Below, piece by piece: positions 26,980 through 38,387 of a DNA stretch of 38,999 bases. The translations under genes and the position numbers were made by a program. Every line of letters starts with the position of its first letter. Positions within the stretch are counted from its first letter, which is position 1. The stretch is from the NCBI GenBank assembly GCA_030267965.1, contig BRYA01000783.1, forward strand, positions 3,248 through 42,246, given 5' to 3'. Origin of the DNA: Triparma columacea. Taxonomy: Eukaryota > Sar > Bolidophyceae > Parmales > Triparmaceae. The notes under the pieces are model-generated. The model was given only the letters and a program-made list of their open reading frames with translations, searched no databases and was not told where the DNA came from.

Positions 26980-28912
26980 ATGAGCGGGCTAAGAAGAGGG
27001 AAATGGACCCCTGAAGAGGAATCGGTGAGAGAACGAGTCCCGAACTCGTTCCTTGTGCTTTGATTTTTCTTTTCTGAAGAATTTGCGTCTAACACGACCC
27101 CACACCACTCTCAACACACGCGCTCCTAGTACGTCAATGCTGTGATTTACCACTTTAACCAGGGAACTCTCCCAGTTCCTGCAGGTACAACACTTAGAAG
27201 TTATTTGAGTGAAAAGGTGAGGGGTGTATGGGAAAGTGGGGACGGATTGCGGGTTCAGAATGTGGAGAAGGGGAGGTTCGTTTCAGAATGAACAAAGGTT
27301 ATAGTTATCCCTCGCCCATTGAAAAGGGGGGATTCATTTTCATTCCCATTCAACTCCTTCTGCACCCTTCTGCACCCTGTGAATAAGAATCCTTCCTCGA
27401 CTTCATCGCCCAACGCACGAGCCGCCCTAACACTCCCCCTATCCCGCCTTCCCTCCCCATCTCGGCGCACAGCTCAACTGCGACCCAATGAGGATCACCA
27501 AGAAATTCACGGGAGAGGAAGCCATTGGAAAGAGGGTCTTCAAGCCTGAGAGGGTCGGAGTAAGGTGAGATGTGGAGGAGAAAAGATGGCGGGTGAACGG
27601 CGATAGACGTTCGTTTGCAAAGTACAAAGTCCGACCAGCTCCCGTCACATAAAAAATATCATCCCTCAAACCCTAACCCACAATTCCCCTTGAACCTCCC
27701 TCCCCCCCAAAAACCCTCCCCTCCCCCGTAGAACACAGCAGGAACTGAGAGATATCAATGAGGCCTTACTGGCGCTGGAGATTAAGTGGAAGAGAAAGAT
27801 GGCTTCAATGAAGCGAGAGTCTGAGAGAAAGGTGAGACTGACTGGGCGGTCGATAAGGAAAGGTGACCACATGCATGCGCATTCTTTTGTCGTTCGTGGC
27901 GTACACTTCGACGTTCTTTCCGGTGCTGTCTTTGACGGACGCCGAAGCTGCGGTGGTTACGGTTATATGTTGGTGCGGCTAAAGAGATCAACCCCCCATC
28001 CCCCCAATCCCCCCCCACGGCTCGCTTCGCTCGCCGCCCCCTTCCCCCTACTAACCCCACCCCTCCCCCCCCCCCCGCACAATCCCCCCCCACGGCTCGC
28101 TTCGCTCGCCGCCCCCCTCCCACCTAACTTCTAGGCTCACCGTGCTGTGGTCCTGCCTCCAAACATCCCCCCTAATCTCGCCTCTTCCTCCCGTTCCGCT
28201 GTCGACATGGCCAAGACCGCGTCTTGGCTCAACAGGGCCAACCAAATGCTCGTCGCAACGACGCATGTCTCCATCGATGGTGATATCCTCTCCCTAGCCG
28301 AGACTCGTGGCCTCCTTAATGAGGGCGCCACCCTGAAGCGCTCCCGGAAAGAGCTTCTCGAGTTGGGCAACGTTAGTCCCTCCCTAAAATCCCGCCGCAG
28401 CAACTCCCCGGATCCCTCTACTGCCAACGACGCTATGGCGCTCTTCGGCTTCATGCAGTCGGTCGCTGGAGGAGCCGGGCCGTCAGAACCCCAAAGCAAG
28501 GCACCAGGTGAGAAAGGGGTACTTAAGGGGACGCGGTTAGAGATAGATATGGGCAAGCTGCGGTGGTTACGGTTATATGTGTGTGTGTGTGTTAGTGCGG
28601 CTAAAGAGATCGACCCCCCACCACCCCCCCAATCCCCCCCCACGGCTCGCTTCGCTCGCCGCCCACTAACCCTAACCCTAACATATCCAAATCCCTTGGC
28701 AACTTACTCTAGACATGTACTCGCAATTCGCACCCTGTTCGATCGCCCCAGTTTCGACCACGACCTCTGCTTCCACCTCCACCGAGTCCCTAACGGAAGT
28801 TTCCTCAAAGAAAGCCGCGGAAGAACATGCAGCCAAGCACAACACAGGACCGACCATACCAACGGAAAACGGAAATGCTGCACCATGGGGGGGGACGACG
28901 AGAGAGTCCTGA
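26980..28912 (+). CDS. Myb/SANT-like KWTPEEE-motif conserved protein (stramenopile-type, uncharacterised)
   Basis: Six exons (26980-27024, 27130-27216, 27473-27564, 27732-27831, 28135-28507, 28713-28912) join in phase to 298 residues. All introns start GTGAG and end with C/T-rich AG. The first 75 residues carry a motif block: RGKWTPEEES, YVNAVIYHFNQGTLPVPAGTTLRSYL, CDPMRITKKFTGEEAIGKRVF. KWTPEEE resembles the start of a Myb/SANT repeat, but the rest does not continue as a normal repeat. I recall the whole block as a recurrent uncharacterised family in diatoms and other stramenopiles. A charged helix follows (LRDINEALLALEIKWKRKM), then an Ala/Ser-rich middle (AKTASWLNRANQMLVA) and a low-complexity Ser/Thr tail. 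A nuclear, DNA- or chromatin-related role is only inferred. Confidence 0.75.
27945..28664 (+). repeat. Intron-borne repeat (about 100 bp) in two introns of the Myb/SANT-like gene
   Basis: Copy 1 is at 27945-28040 (intron 4), copy 2 at 28555-28664 (intron 5). An extra copy of the right half lies at about 28078-28117 (intron 4). The shared order is AAGCTGCGGTGGTTACGG, TTATATGT, GTGCGGCTAAAGAGATC, a C-rich run, AATCCCCCCCCACGGCTCG and CTTCGCTCGCCGCCC. Copy 2 carries a GT microsatellite. A related GGCTCGCTTCGCTCG word sits in an intron at about 19204, and GATTACGGTTATATATGG occurs at about 33904 in a CEP135 intron. Confidence 0.8.
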
Positions 28913-29119
28913 TGGGCGACATGCCCCTCTTGATATTTCTGTTGTCAAGAGGGTTTAGTTAGACCAAATGTGTATTAATTCACGTGTAATATACATTTAT
29001 TCTCAAATGAACGCACGCGCGTCTTTTTTGCTGAAAACGCCTTATTTATCCCCCATACCGCCATTTAAATCTTCTCTCCCTCCCCACCCCCCCCTCCCCT
29101 CCCCACCCCCTCAACTCCC

Positions 29120-32100
29120 CTACTCCCCCTCCCCCACCTCCTCCACCCCTTCCCCTACGTCTCCTCCAACCTGCTCCCCAACCTCAACATCCCCCTCGCC
29201 TCCCCCCAAACCCCCCTTTGCCATGACTTCCATCGCCCCCAGTCCCTCCCCCAACTTAATCTCCATCTCATTAACCTTCCCTTGCAGCGCCACGTTCTCC
29301 CTCGCCAGCTTTCTGACCTGTTCCTGGCTCGCCGCGCTGCTCGCCCGGAGTCCCGCCAGCAAAGTTTCAATCCCGTGCCCGTGGTTCCTCTCCTCAGCCA
29401 GTAGCCTCTGGAGTCCCTCTCTCTCGGCCTCCAGGGCCGCGATAGTCTCCCGGAGGCCCCCGACCTCCTCCCGTCCCTCGGCAGCCTTCCTCTGCAGGTC
29501 CTGGCTGTGCCTGGCAATGCCGCCACTGCTCTGACGAGATGCGTACAGGTCGGTCTTGAGCCTCCTGTTCTCGGCCTCGCTGGCCTCCAAGGACCTCTGG
29601 ATAGCCAGGTTGCTGCGGGAGATACCATCGAGCTGCCTCTCGAACGCACCCATATCGGCCGCGCGTCTCCTCAACTCGCTCTGAAGGGAGGGGGCGACGA
29701 CGATGAGTGAGAATTAGGAGGGTGCAAAAGCGAGGGGAGTTCACAAATGGGAAGGGGAAATTCTGGCCTAGTCGTACCTCCAATTCGACAATTACGGCCT
29801 TCTGCCTCTCCACCTCGCCGACGGCAGCCGCCAACTCGGCCTTGACCTTCCCCCTCTCCACGCCCAACTCCTCAACGCCCCCCTCCAGCTCCCCCCTCTC
29901 GTCCACCACAGCCCTGTAAGCAGCCAAAAGGTCGCTCTTCTCGGCCTCGACCCCCCTCAGCATGTGCTCCGCAGCCGCCAGCTTGCCGGCAACTTCGTCC
30001 AGCTTCTTCCTTGTCACCCCTAGCTCCCCCGACACTCTGCCCCCCTCGATCCCAAGGGCTTGCGCCTCCCTCGTCATGTTCATCAAGTCGCCCCCCAGCC
30101 TCTCGACCTCCCTCTCCCTTGCAACGCAGACACGCTTCATCTCCTCCAAGTCACTCTGCATTGTGCTCATGACTCCGGTCATTCTCATAATCTCTCTCTC
30201 CCTCGCGTCCAGGGCTCTCCTCTCCACGTCGCTTCTTCCCTGCAGCTCGTTAATAGCGCTCTCTACCTCACTCCTCCTTCTGACCTCATCCTCGCCCCTC
30301 CCCCTCTCAAGCCTGACCTTCTCCTCGAGCTCGTCGCACTTCTCACCCAGGAAGTCCTTCTCAGCGTCGAGCACTCTCAGACTCTCTTTAACGCTCTCCT
30401 TGTCCTGTTCGAGCTTCACGCACTTGGAAGTCAGGACCTTGTTCCTATCGATCTCCCTCTGCAGCCTCTCCCCGACAGAGGAGACTTCCCCGGTGCTCAG
30501 ATCGAGCTTGTTGAGGAGGCTTTCCCTCGTCCTCTCAAGCTGCCCGAACAAGCCCTTGAGCTGCCCGTGCCTCTCCCGCTCCTCGCGAAGGACGTTCTTG
30601 AGCTGGGACTCCCTGACCTCGACGGCAGACCTGGCGGCCCTCTCCCTGCCGACCTCCGCCCTAGCACCTGCGAGCTCTCCCTGGACCGAGCTAACGACGC
30701 CCCTAGCCTCGGCAAGGTCGTTTCCTAGCCTTTCGATCCTCCCCTCGAGCTCCATCTTCAAGTCTTTGAGCCTCCTGAGCTCAACGTTGAGCTTGCTCAC
30801 GTCCTCCCTCGATATCTCCTCCCTCCCCTCGCTCTCGACCCTTCTCCTCCTCTCTCCATCCGCGATGCTCTCCAGCTCCGCGATGCGCCCGATCAGCCTC
30901 TCCCTCTCCCGCTCGAGGTTCTCTGAAACTTCCGTCCTAACCCCCACGCTGACGGACTCCTGGTTGAGGAGGCCGCGGAGGTGCTCGCGCTCAGCCTCGG
31001 CGCGCGACTTGCCCTGCTCGAGGAAGTCCACCGTGTCGCGGTACTCCATGAGCTCCTCCCTGAGCTTGCTGACGTCGGACCCACCGCTCTGGATCTCGTT
31101 GCGCAGCGCGTTGACCTCCTCCTCGGCTGTGGGATTGGAGTGGGGGGGGCGGGGGGGGGGGCAGCGGGGGCGAAGAGAGGGAGGGGTCAGCAATTAACGA
31201 CTAAATCGAAACATTTCCAAGATTCGCTTCCCCCGCCGCTCGACACCCCGCTCACCTCTCCTTAGTTGCATGGTAACCCTTGCCCTTTCTCTCTTGACCC
31301 CATCAAGCTCTTCCTCCGTGCTCTCCATCCTCGCCGCCGCGTTCTGTAGCTGTTTTCTGAGGTTGCTCGTCTCCCTGACAACCCCCTCGGGGTCGAGCTC
31401 CTCCAAGCCCGCGAGCCTCTCCTTCAAGGCAACGACCTCCCTCTCCCTCGTGTCCAGCCTCTGCTGGCTTTCGTCGAGCCTGTCCTCGAGGTTCTTGCAC
31501 CTTCGCGTGGCCACGCGCTCCTTGCCCTTGAGCTCGTCGAGCTCCCTCTCAGCCCTCTCCCTCGCCTGGCGCTCGGCCTCGATGGCCCGCTTGGTCTGCC
31601 CGGCAACCATGGCAGCCTCCTGGGCCTCGGTCTTGGCGCGGTCGGCGGCGAACTTGATGGTCTCGGTGGCGCTCTGCTGCTCCCCGTGAGCGGCCCGCAA
31701 AGAGGCGAGGGATGCGGCGTTGGCCTCCATCTCCCTCCTGAGCTCGCGGGTCTCGGCGTGGTTCTCCCTGAGAGCGTTGGTCATGTTCTGGATCTCGGCG
31801 TCCTTTACGGCGACCATGGACTTGACGCTCGCAAGCTCCGTGCGAAGGCGGTCGAGAGAAGATCCTCCGTCCTCATTGGATCTGGAAAGGTCGGAAATGT
31901 GTTGTTGCATTCCTAGTGGATGGGGAGGGAGGGAAGTGGTGATTGAAGAGGGGGTTGGGGGATGGGGGGTATTAGATAGAGTTCCAATTGCCGCCCTTCG
32001 GTTTGTTTTTAATACACCGCCGCTCGATCTCACCTGAGATTTCCTCCGTCATCCTTCCCGCGACTTCCCTTAGCCTCGCCGCCTCTTGCTCACTGCGTGG

Positions 32101-34112
32101 AGCGGATGGGAGGGGGGTTTGAATTTGCGTTCGTTAGTTAGTTGTAAAGCCCGCCTTCCTTTCACTACTTTCGTCTCTCTCCTCACCTTCTCTTAAGTTC
32201 CTCCTCGGCTCTTCCCTTTTCCTTCTCAAGTCTCATGCATCTCTTCCTCATTTCCTCCCTCTCTTGCCCCACTCCATCGTTCCTTCCCCTCGTCGCCTCC
32301 GTCTCGTCCCTCGCCAGTGATAGGGCTTCCGCGAGGCGGTCGTTGTCAGCGTTCAGCTGGTTCGCCTCGGCCTCGGCCGAGGAGAGGGCGATGCGGAGTT
32401 CAGTCATCTCCTTCTGCATCCTGGATACTTGCCTAGCGGCCTGCTGCTCCGACGGGGTGCTGGCGGGGGTGTTGGCAGGCGCTGGTGGTAGGTTGGTAGT
32501 CGTCACAGTTATGCTCGAGGTTGGCACGCGGTGCGCGTGGTGGGCCGGGCTGTTTGGTTTGCTCCCTCCGATGCTTCCAGGGAGGCTTCCTCCAGAGTCC
32601 CTGACGCCCTGCTCGTGCCTTGCAGTCGCCGCCTTCTTCCTGCTCGAGTCGGCCTGCTTCTTCAGGTTGCTGTTCTGGTCCTCCAGGTTCCTGCACTTGT
32701 CCTCGACGTCCCTGAGGGTGCTGGTGAGCTCTTCGACCTTAGTCGCCTGCTCCGATACTTGCGCAATGGCTATCTTGGCCGAGCTCCTGATGCTCTCGGT
32801 TGACTTCAGCTCACGGGTGAGGCCCCCGATCTGGCCCTCCCTCTTGGCGAGCTCGCCGTTGAGGAAGTCGACCTGTCTGTTGAGCTGGTCGAGCATCCTG
32901 CTGCTGTTGGCTTCCGCGGCCTCGACGTTGACACGCTCGTAGTCGCGACCTCCCTCGAGGAGGGCAGTGAGTCTCTGCCAAGTGCGAAGCGAAGCGAAGC
33001 GAATTGAAACATAGTCAGTAATTCTATACTTTCATCCTTCTCCCGTCCCCTCCCCCCCCTCTCACCTGTACTTCCGCTTCCCTCGCTGTGCATGCCTGTT
33101 TGATCCTGCCGTTCTCGCCCTCCGCCAGCTCGAGTCTATGCTGGACTTCCCTGACCTGCTGTTTCATCGCTTCGACGACCTTCGCAGAGTACGCGTTACC
33201 TCCTCCAGAGGGGGAGGAAGGGTCGCCGGTCGTGCGACCGCGCCGAGTGGGGGAAGGGGGGAGGGAGGAGGTGAACTCAACGTTACCTGAGGGGGAGTTA
33301 GGGTCCGCGTTCTCTTCCGAGTTCAATTCCGTTGTTGTTTGGAGTTGAGCTGCGCCCCCCCCTCCACCTAGGAGCGCCTTCAGCTGGAGTTTGAGCTGGT
33401 CGTTCTCCCTGCGTGACTTGGTTAGGGCGCTGTCCTTCTGGGTGGAGAGGAACTCGGCCTCTTTAACTTGGCCTTCCATCCTGTTCACCTCGAGGTCCAG
33501 CTTCTGGGAACCCTTGGCGACGGCGTCCTCGGCCTTGATAAGCTCCATGTGGAGTTGGTTGTTCTGAGGGTGAGGGGAGTTAAGGAGAGGGGGAGAGGAG
33601 TTTTTGATTAGGTGTGATTTAAGGAGTCACGGGTGTAACTTGTGCGCCGTGGTATCGCATCGTCGATGATAAGACTGACGTTCTCCTCCCAAACCAAGTT
33701 GTTCTCACCTCCCTCAGCAGCCTAGTGTTCTCCTTCCTCAGTGGGAAGACCTGAGCCTGCGCGCGGGACAACTCGGAGCCGAGGTTCTCCTCTTTGCTCT
33801 GCAAGGACTCGTAGGCCTCAGTGGTGGTTACGAGGTCGGTGAAGATCTTCTCAAGCAAGCCCTGATGTTTTGGGGGGGGGGAGAGGGGGGATGTTAGTTG
33901 GTGATTACGGTTATATATGGCGAAGAAATCTAAACAAAGCTACCAATACTATGCGTATACGCCAATCAGGTGCGTGTGCATAACGCTAAACTCACCAGAG
34001 TGTTATCATCCAAAGGGTTGCCCCCGAGGGTGTAGTCCAGAGCATTCAATCTCTTTCCAAGAAGCACCTGACGGCGGGTGGTAGACTGTGCAGGCGCAGA
34101 TAACGCCGACAT
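29120..34112 (-). CDS. CEP135: CEP135/Bld10-like centriole/basal-body cartwheel protein
   Basis: Long coiled-coil protein expected at the spoke tips linking the cartwheel to triplet microtubules in basal bodies. Eight exons join in phase to 1393 residues: 34112-33996, 33861-33709, 33563-33066, 32974-32187, 32092-32034, 31912-31256, 31126-29778 and 29680-29120. The N-terminal about 100 residues are diagnostic: LNALDYTLGGNPLDDNTL, LLEKIFTDLVTTTEAYESL, FPLRKENTRLLRENNQLHMELI, which fits the CEP135/TSGA10 start (VEKLF.DLVHTTE, LEN.RL.REN). A second family-like piece is LNRQVDFLNGELAKRE. Nearly all the rest is heptad coiled coil, interrupted by a Gly/Ser/Pro-rich stretch (about 140-210) and a Thr/Pro-rich stretch in exon 4. 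The acidic Gly/Val/Glu tail is unusual. Human CEP135 is about 1140 residues, so this one is longer. It implies basal bodies in at least one life stage. Confidence 0.85.
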
Positions 34113-34449
34113 GATGGACTTATGCGGGAGAATGTAGGAGTTAAGGGTAGAGGGGAGGATTTTTTTGGATGGTACACTTCGAATCGATAAATGAGGGAAA
34201 GTTAAAAATTATAAGGAGGCCAAGACGCAGGAAATTTGTGTCGGTGGAAGGGAGGAGGCGTCTGAATAGATCAAAGTCGTAGGTTTGATGGGGAAGTAAT
34301 ATTGATCAGGGAGAGGAAATTAATGGGGGGAGAGAAAGGTAGAAGGGGGAAGTTCGCAGAAGAAAAAAGGTTTTTTGGGAAGGTGGGAGGGAAATGAACA
34401 TTTGGGGCGATGCATTTTGCAAATTAAACGCACTGCGGTTTATTGTCAT
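34113..34449. promoter_or_regulatory. Upstream region of the CEP135-like gene
   Basis: 337 bp lie between the CEP135 start and the stop of the next minus-strand gene. It is rich in G/A on the plus strand (C/T on the coding strand), with a T-run at about 34160. No ORF or clear TATA element is present. It also holds the 3' flank of the upstream gene. Confidence 0.35.
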
Positions 34450-37400
34450 TCAACTAGGCCCAAGAATGAGACTGCTCATGATGCTTGCGATGAAGGAGAA
34501 GAAGCCAATCATGACAGAAGTAAACAAGCTCACGCCGAGAGCGATGATTTGTTGTTGTTTCGCCATGACCCTTTCGATCGCAGTCTCTTCCTTCATGATG
34601 GCGTTGCGGTACTTGAAGAAGTTATGCTTCATGTGGGCGCTTAGTCCCCCCTTAATGATCTTTAGGCACCCTGGTGGTGGAACTCTAGCAGTGTTCAGTT
34701 GCTCGGCAAGCCCCAAGGCAAGGATCACCTTGGGGTCGGCAAAGATTGTCTCCAGGATGGCTCTGGCTTTCTCTCCCTTGACATCGTGCTGGAGCTCCCA
34801 AAGAGCCTTCCAATCTGCGTACAGAGGAGAGGGGTTAGAGTTATCAGGAGAGACTGGACAGTGAGAAGGAGAGACTCGAGAGCGGGGAGACTACACTGGC
34901 CATCCTCCCCAAGAAGCTCCGTGATCCTAGGACCGGCAGAATTTGCGACATACTTGACGACGACTTAAATACCAAGAGCGACATCAACGGTGGCACCGTT
35001 AGTTCTGCCGCTCAAGTCCCCCGCACGCTCCTTCTCACCTTCGACGCTGTCGCCCATGGTGGTCAGGAGCACCGGTTCCGTGGTCTTCGAGATGCGCTCT
35101 AACAAGTATGTGAGCTCCCCTAGCTGCTTTTTCATCTTCGGGGCGGGGGTGTTGCCGGCGAGGACAAGGCTATTCAGGTAACCCGCGCCCATCTGAGCGC
35201 TGATTCCGGTAAGCTGCTTGATGGAGTCGTTGACCATGTTCGCCCTTTTGCTTTTCAGGGCCTTGTCGAGCTTTCTCTTGAAATTGGCGAACTTTTTCTT
35301 GTCGCCCACCGAGGATTGCAGCTGGTCAGTCCTCCTGTTGATGGCTTCTATCATCTTCATCTTCGCAGCCATTGTGAAGTCTTCGCCCATTGCATATATT
35401 TTCGCACCCGTTGGTGTGCCCTTTGCCTTTTCTGCCATGTCCTTCATCGCCTCCATGTCGCCTCCGAGAATGCTACCGAGCATCGCCTGGATTTGCTCTG
35501 GCTTGTCCATCAGTGCCTCGATCTTCGCTTCGAAACTTTCACCAAGTCCGTCCTCCTCTTCCTCCTCGCTGCCAGATCCCTCCTCCCCTTCGTCCTCGTC
35601 CTCATCCTCGTCCGTATCACCGTCGTCACTCTCGTCGTCGCTATCCTCCATTTTGCCAATCGCAGCAAAGGCTGATCCCCTGAGAATCTTCACAAGCACT
35701 GTAATGGAACCAACCTTAATGGCAGGGAGGGGCTTCTTCACCAACGGCTTGGGCACCTTCCACGTGATCTGGTTCCCCTTCTTAATTTTATCGAACCCGG
35801 TCGCGGTGCCCAGATCGGCGTCCGCAAAGTTTGCGCCGCTGATGTTGGTCCCGTAAAAGTTTGCGGCGGAAAGGTCGGCGCGAGTAAAGTCAACCCTGGA
35901 GAGGTTTGAATCCTCAAAATTCAACTCCGTCGACGTGTCACTCGACTTTAGTGGCATTATCTTCGTACGGTCAAGATTACATTTCCTGAAATGGACCCCG
36001 TCCATGACCGAATGAAACGTGCATCTTTTGATGTCGATGTTTGAAAACTTGCACCCTGACATGGTCCCCCAGAACACGCAGTCCAAGAAAGAACCCGAAT
36101 CAATTACGTAGATCGACATTTCATACCTGCCGTCGTACCCGCCGAACCTGCACTAAGAAGGGGAGGGGGGGGGGGGGGGGGGGTTCGAGTGCCTTGTGTT
36201 AGTGTTGCGTGTGTTGGTTCATGCATGCAGTTCACCTCTCATCCACTCTCACATTCTCAAAGTTGACGGTCGAGAAATCTGCGATGAATGGAAGTTTGTT
36301 AGCGCCGTTCTAAATTCGGAAAGGCTTCTCGGGCTGTTTGATGAAACAGCCCGTCCAACAAACGGCCCATCCATCAAACGGCCCATCCATCCTCACCTTT
36401 TATGAGCCCTGTGTTTGTGAGCCCTGAAACTTTGATAAATTCGCACTTTTTGAATGTCGACATGTTATCCCTGTCATACAGCGGTCGAAAGCTGTCGAGT
36501 TTTGCCTCTGAGAAGTCGCATCCACTGAACGTTGTTCCCGTAAATATGGTCGGTGTCTCTAAGTTCTCCCCACTGCTCGCACCTTGGGACTTGGTCGTCC
36601 TCGCTCCGTCCTTCGCGAAGGCTTGTAAAACCTTGCTTGCAACTTTATCAACCTTGTTTTCAAAGGAGCACCTGGTGAAGTTACAGTTGATGAACTCGAC
36701 GTTTTCGAAGAGACAGTTCGAGAACACCCTCCCCTCGAAGCTGACGTTACGGAAGGTCTTCCCGACCACTTTGACGTTCCTGATAAAATCGGGTACCACC
36801 CAGGTTCCCGCGAGGGCGCCCCTCTCGTTAAGACCTGACTCCGTCAACGGCACAATGAACGCCCACTCGTTGCTGGACATTGCCACGGGGTTCTTCCAAC
36901 CCGATCCATCGCTCTTGACTTCGAACTTCTTCGTTGATAAGGGCCGAAGAGGGTGGTAAGGGATGGGGACGTAAACCCCCGTGTTGTAATCGCTAAAACG
37001 GGGTTGGCTCGTTCCGGAGAGCTCACACACACTATCTTTTGGGTCGTAAAATTCGAAGAAATTGTAGACAAATATTACCTTCTTGAGTTCGTCCGTCTCC
37101 TTCCACGTCTCCGATTTCGTCCATGACTCGTGCTCCTCGGTGCCGGGCTCGTGGGGGTTGAGGAGGGATGGGGTAAACTCCCCAACATCGTTCATGGGCA
37201 GGGCGACGGAACCGACGTTTGGGACAACCTTGAAGTAGGTGTTGTCACCTGCGAACGCCGGGTGAGAGGCGAGAGGCAAGGAAAGGGGGTCAGGAGACTG
37301 CGATCATTCTCACCTTCTTTGTCACTGTCTTGAGCCGGGTAGCCCGAAACATCATCCTCCTCTTTGATCGGACTACTCTTGTTGAAGTAAGCATTGCCGG

Positions 37401-37719
37401 CGTTGGGGGAAATGCAGCATGTGTCGTCTGGGAGTTGAGTGATCATCAAGACACAGCCCTCTTTTTTTTTCAAGTCCTTCCGCGCCCTTCCGAAACCCTT
37501 CCATCCGTAGTTTCCGCTGTTTGGGAAACCGGCCCACGTGTATTTGGGGACGCCTAAAGAGAAGACGGGGGAGGGGTGAGGATTTTGATGTGGCATCGGT
37601 TAGTTCGACCAATTCGGGACAAGAGGGGGGGGGAATTCACCTTTCTTCCACTCCTCAGAGAGGGAAAGAGCAAGGGCATTGTAGTCGACCCTGGTCGTTT
37701 CCTTCTCCTCAGATGCCAT
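34450..37719 (-). CDS. Pentapeptide-like beta-helix protein with acidic region and C-terminal membrane anchor
   Basis: Not a family I can name. Seven exons join in phase to 918 residues: 37719-37641, 37553-37314, 37248-36397, 36278-36236, 36147-35039, 34963-34895 and 34814-34450. The exon 6/7 junction (donor GTAGTC) is the least certain. The N-terminal about 100 residues have a WAGFPNSGNYGWKGFGRARKD motif. From about residue 265 many FxxCxF and NLxxxxF units (FSNCLFENVEFINCNF, FTRADLSAANFYGTNI) indicate a pentapeptide-type right-handed beta-helix, broken by a loop. An extended acidic run (DEDEDEDEGEEGSGSEEEEE) and basic helices follow. The last about 30 residues (IALGVSLFTSVMIGFFSF) form one membrane helix, so a tail-anchored protein is likely. 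The 75-nt intron 35038-34964 removes an in-frame TAA. Confidence 0.7.
36151..36183. repeat. Long homopolymeric G/C tract in an intron
   Basis: GGGGAGGG followed by an unbroken run of about 20 G on the plus strand. It reads as poly-C just upstream of a CTTCTTAG acceptor on the coding strand. It is the longest of many intronic C-tracts in this window and prone to sequencing length error. Confidence 0.85.
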
Positions 37720-38387
37720 GTTTGAAGTGTGAAGGTGGGGGTTGTTAGGAGTTTTCCTCTTCCGTTATTCATTCCCTCGACTCAGGCTCTAGACTCGCCC
37801 TTTCTCGTCCCACCCATCCTGCGCAATTCTTAAATCGCCACTTTTCTCCTTTTCGTATTCGCCAAACTCTATTTTCTGAGTGTTGTGTAGTATTGTCGAT
37901 CTTCTTGTTGCAACGAATACGAAAATGCGATGTAAATGAGATTGGTGTATTCAGAAATTGTTTTGAGGGTTTTGGAAAAAAAATAGTTCACACCTTGAAC
38001 TTCGTCTACGCCTCTATGTCTTCGTGTTTTCAGTCCTAAGATCGGCTTTTGGTCCCACTTGCCATTTCAAGTACGCTATATCTTCCCAATATCAAATTTG
38101 TATCTATATTTCTGCACCCTCTCCATCTTCCCTATACTCACACACAACACATAAAACCAGCAAGCAAATGCGTAGCATCCACTCGCGCTTGGTACTGTCG
38201 CTTTCTTCCCTATATTAAAAATACTATAGCGTTGAAACACACAACGTTCATCACCTTTCCTCCACCCTCCCATTCCCTTGCCTCCTTCCAACCCAACCCA
38301 ACCCGCCCAACCCAACCCCCCCCCCTTAATTCCGCCTAACCCTATCCCTAATGTGCACACGTTGCCCAGCCAATAATTCATTTATTC
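37720..38387. promoter_or_regulatory. Intergenic region upstream of the pentapeptide-like gene
   Basis: 668 bp hold the promoter of the minus-strand gene starting at 37719 and the 3' flank of the gene ending at 38388. ORFs here are short and compositionally poor. There is an A-run at about 37977-37983 and a C-run at about 38318-38326. I see nothing else. Confidence 0.35.

Noticed and set aside
28010..28045. GGCTCGCTTCGCTCGCC taken as a perfect hairpin terminator
   Set aside because: On inspection it is not an inverted repeat; it contains direct CTCGC repeats. It is treated as part of the intron-borne repeat.
28664..28682. CCCTAACCCTAACCCTAAC, resembling telomeric repeats (also minus-strand near 22595 and near 38336)
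   Set aside because: Two or three units only. The first two lie inside introns close to the acceptor, where CTAAC serves as a branch site in a C-rich tract, and the third is a single degenerate unit. No long array exists, so this is not a telomere or a clear internal telomeric repeat.
29962..31197. 411-residue Ser/Leu-rich ORF antisense to CEP135
   Set aside because: Coiled-coil codons (GAG, AAG, CTG) read backwards give Ser/Leu-rich open frames; no domain is seen.
34960..34970. In-frame TAA suggesting a pseudogene or stop-codon reassignment
   Set aside because: A 75-nt intron with standard donor, branch-like site and acceptor removes it, and other genes in the window use TAA, TAG and TGA as normal stops.
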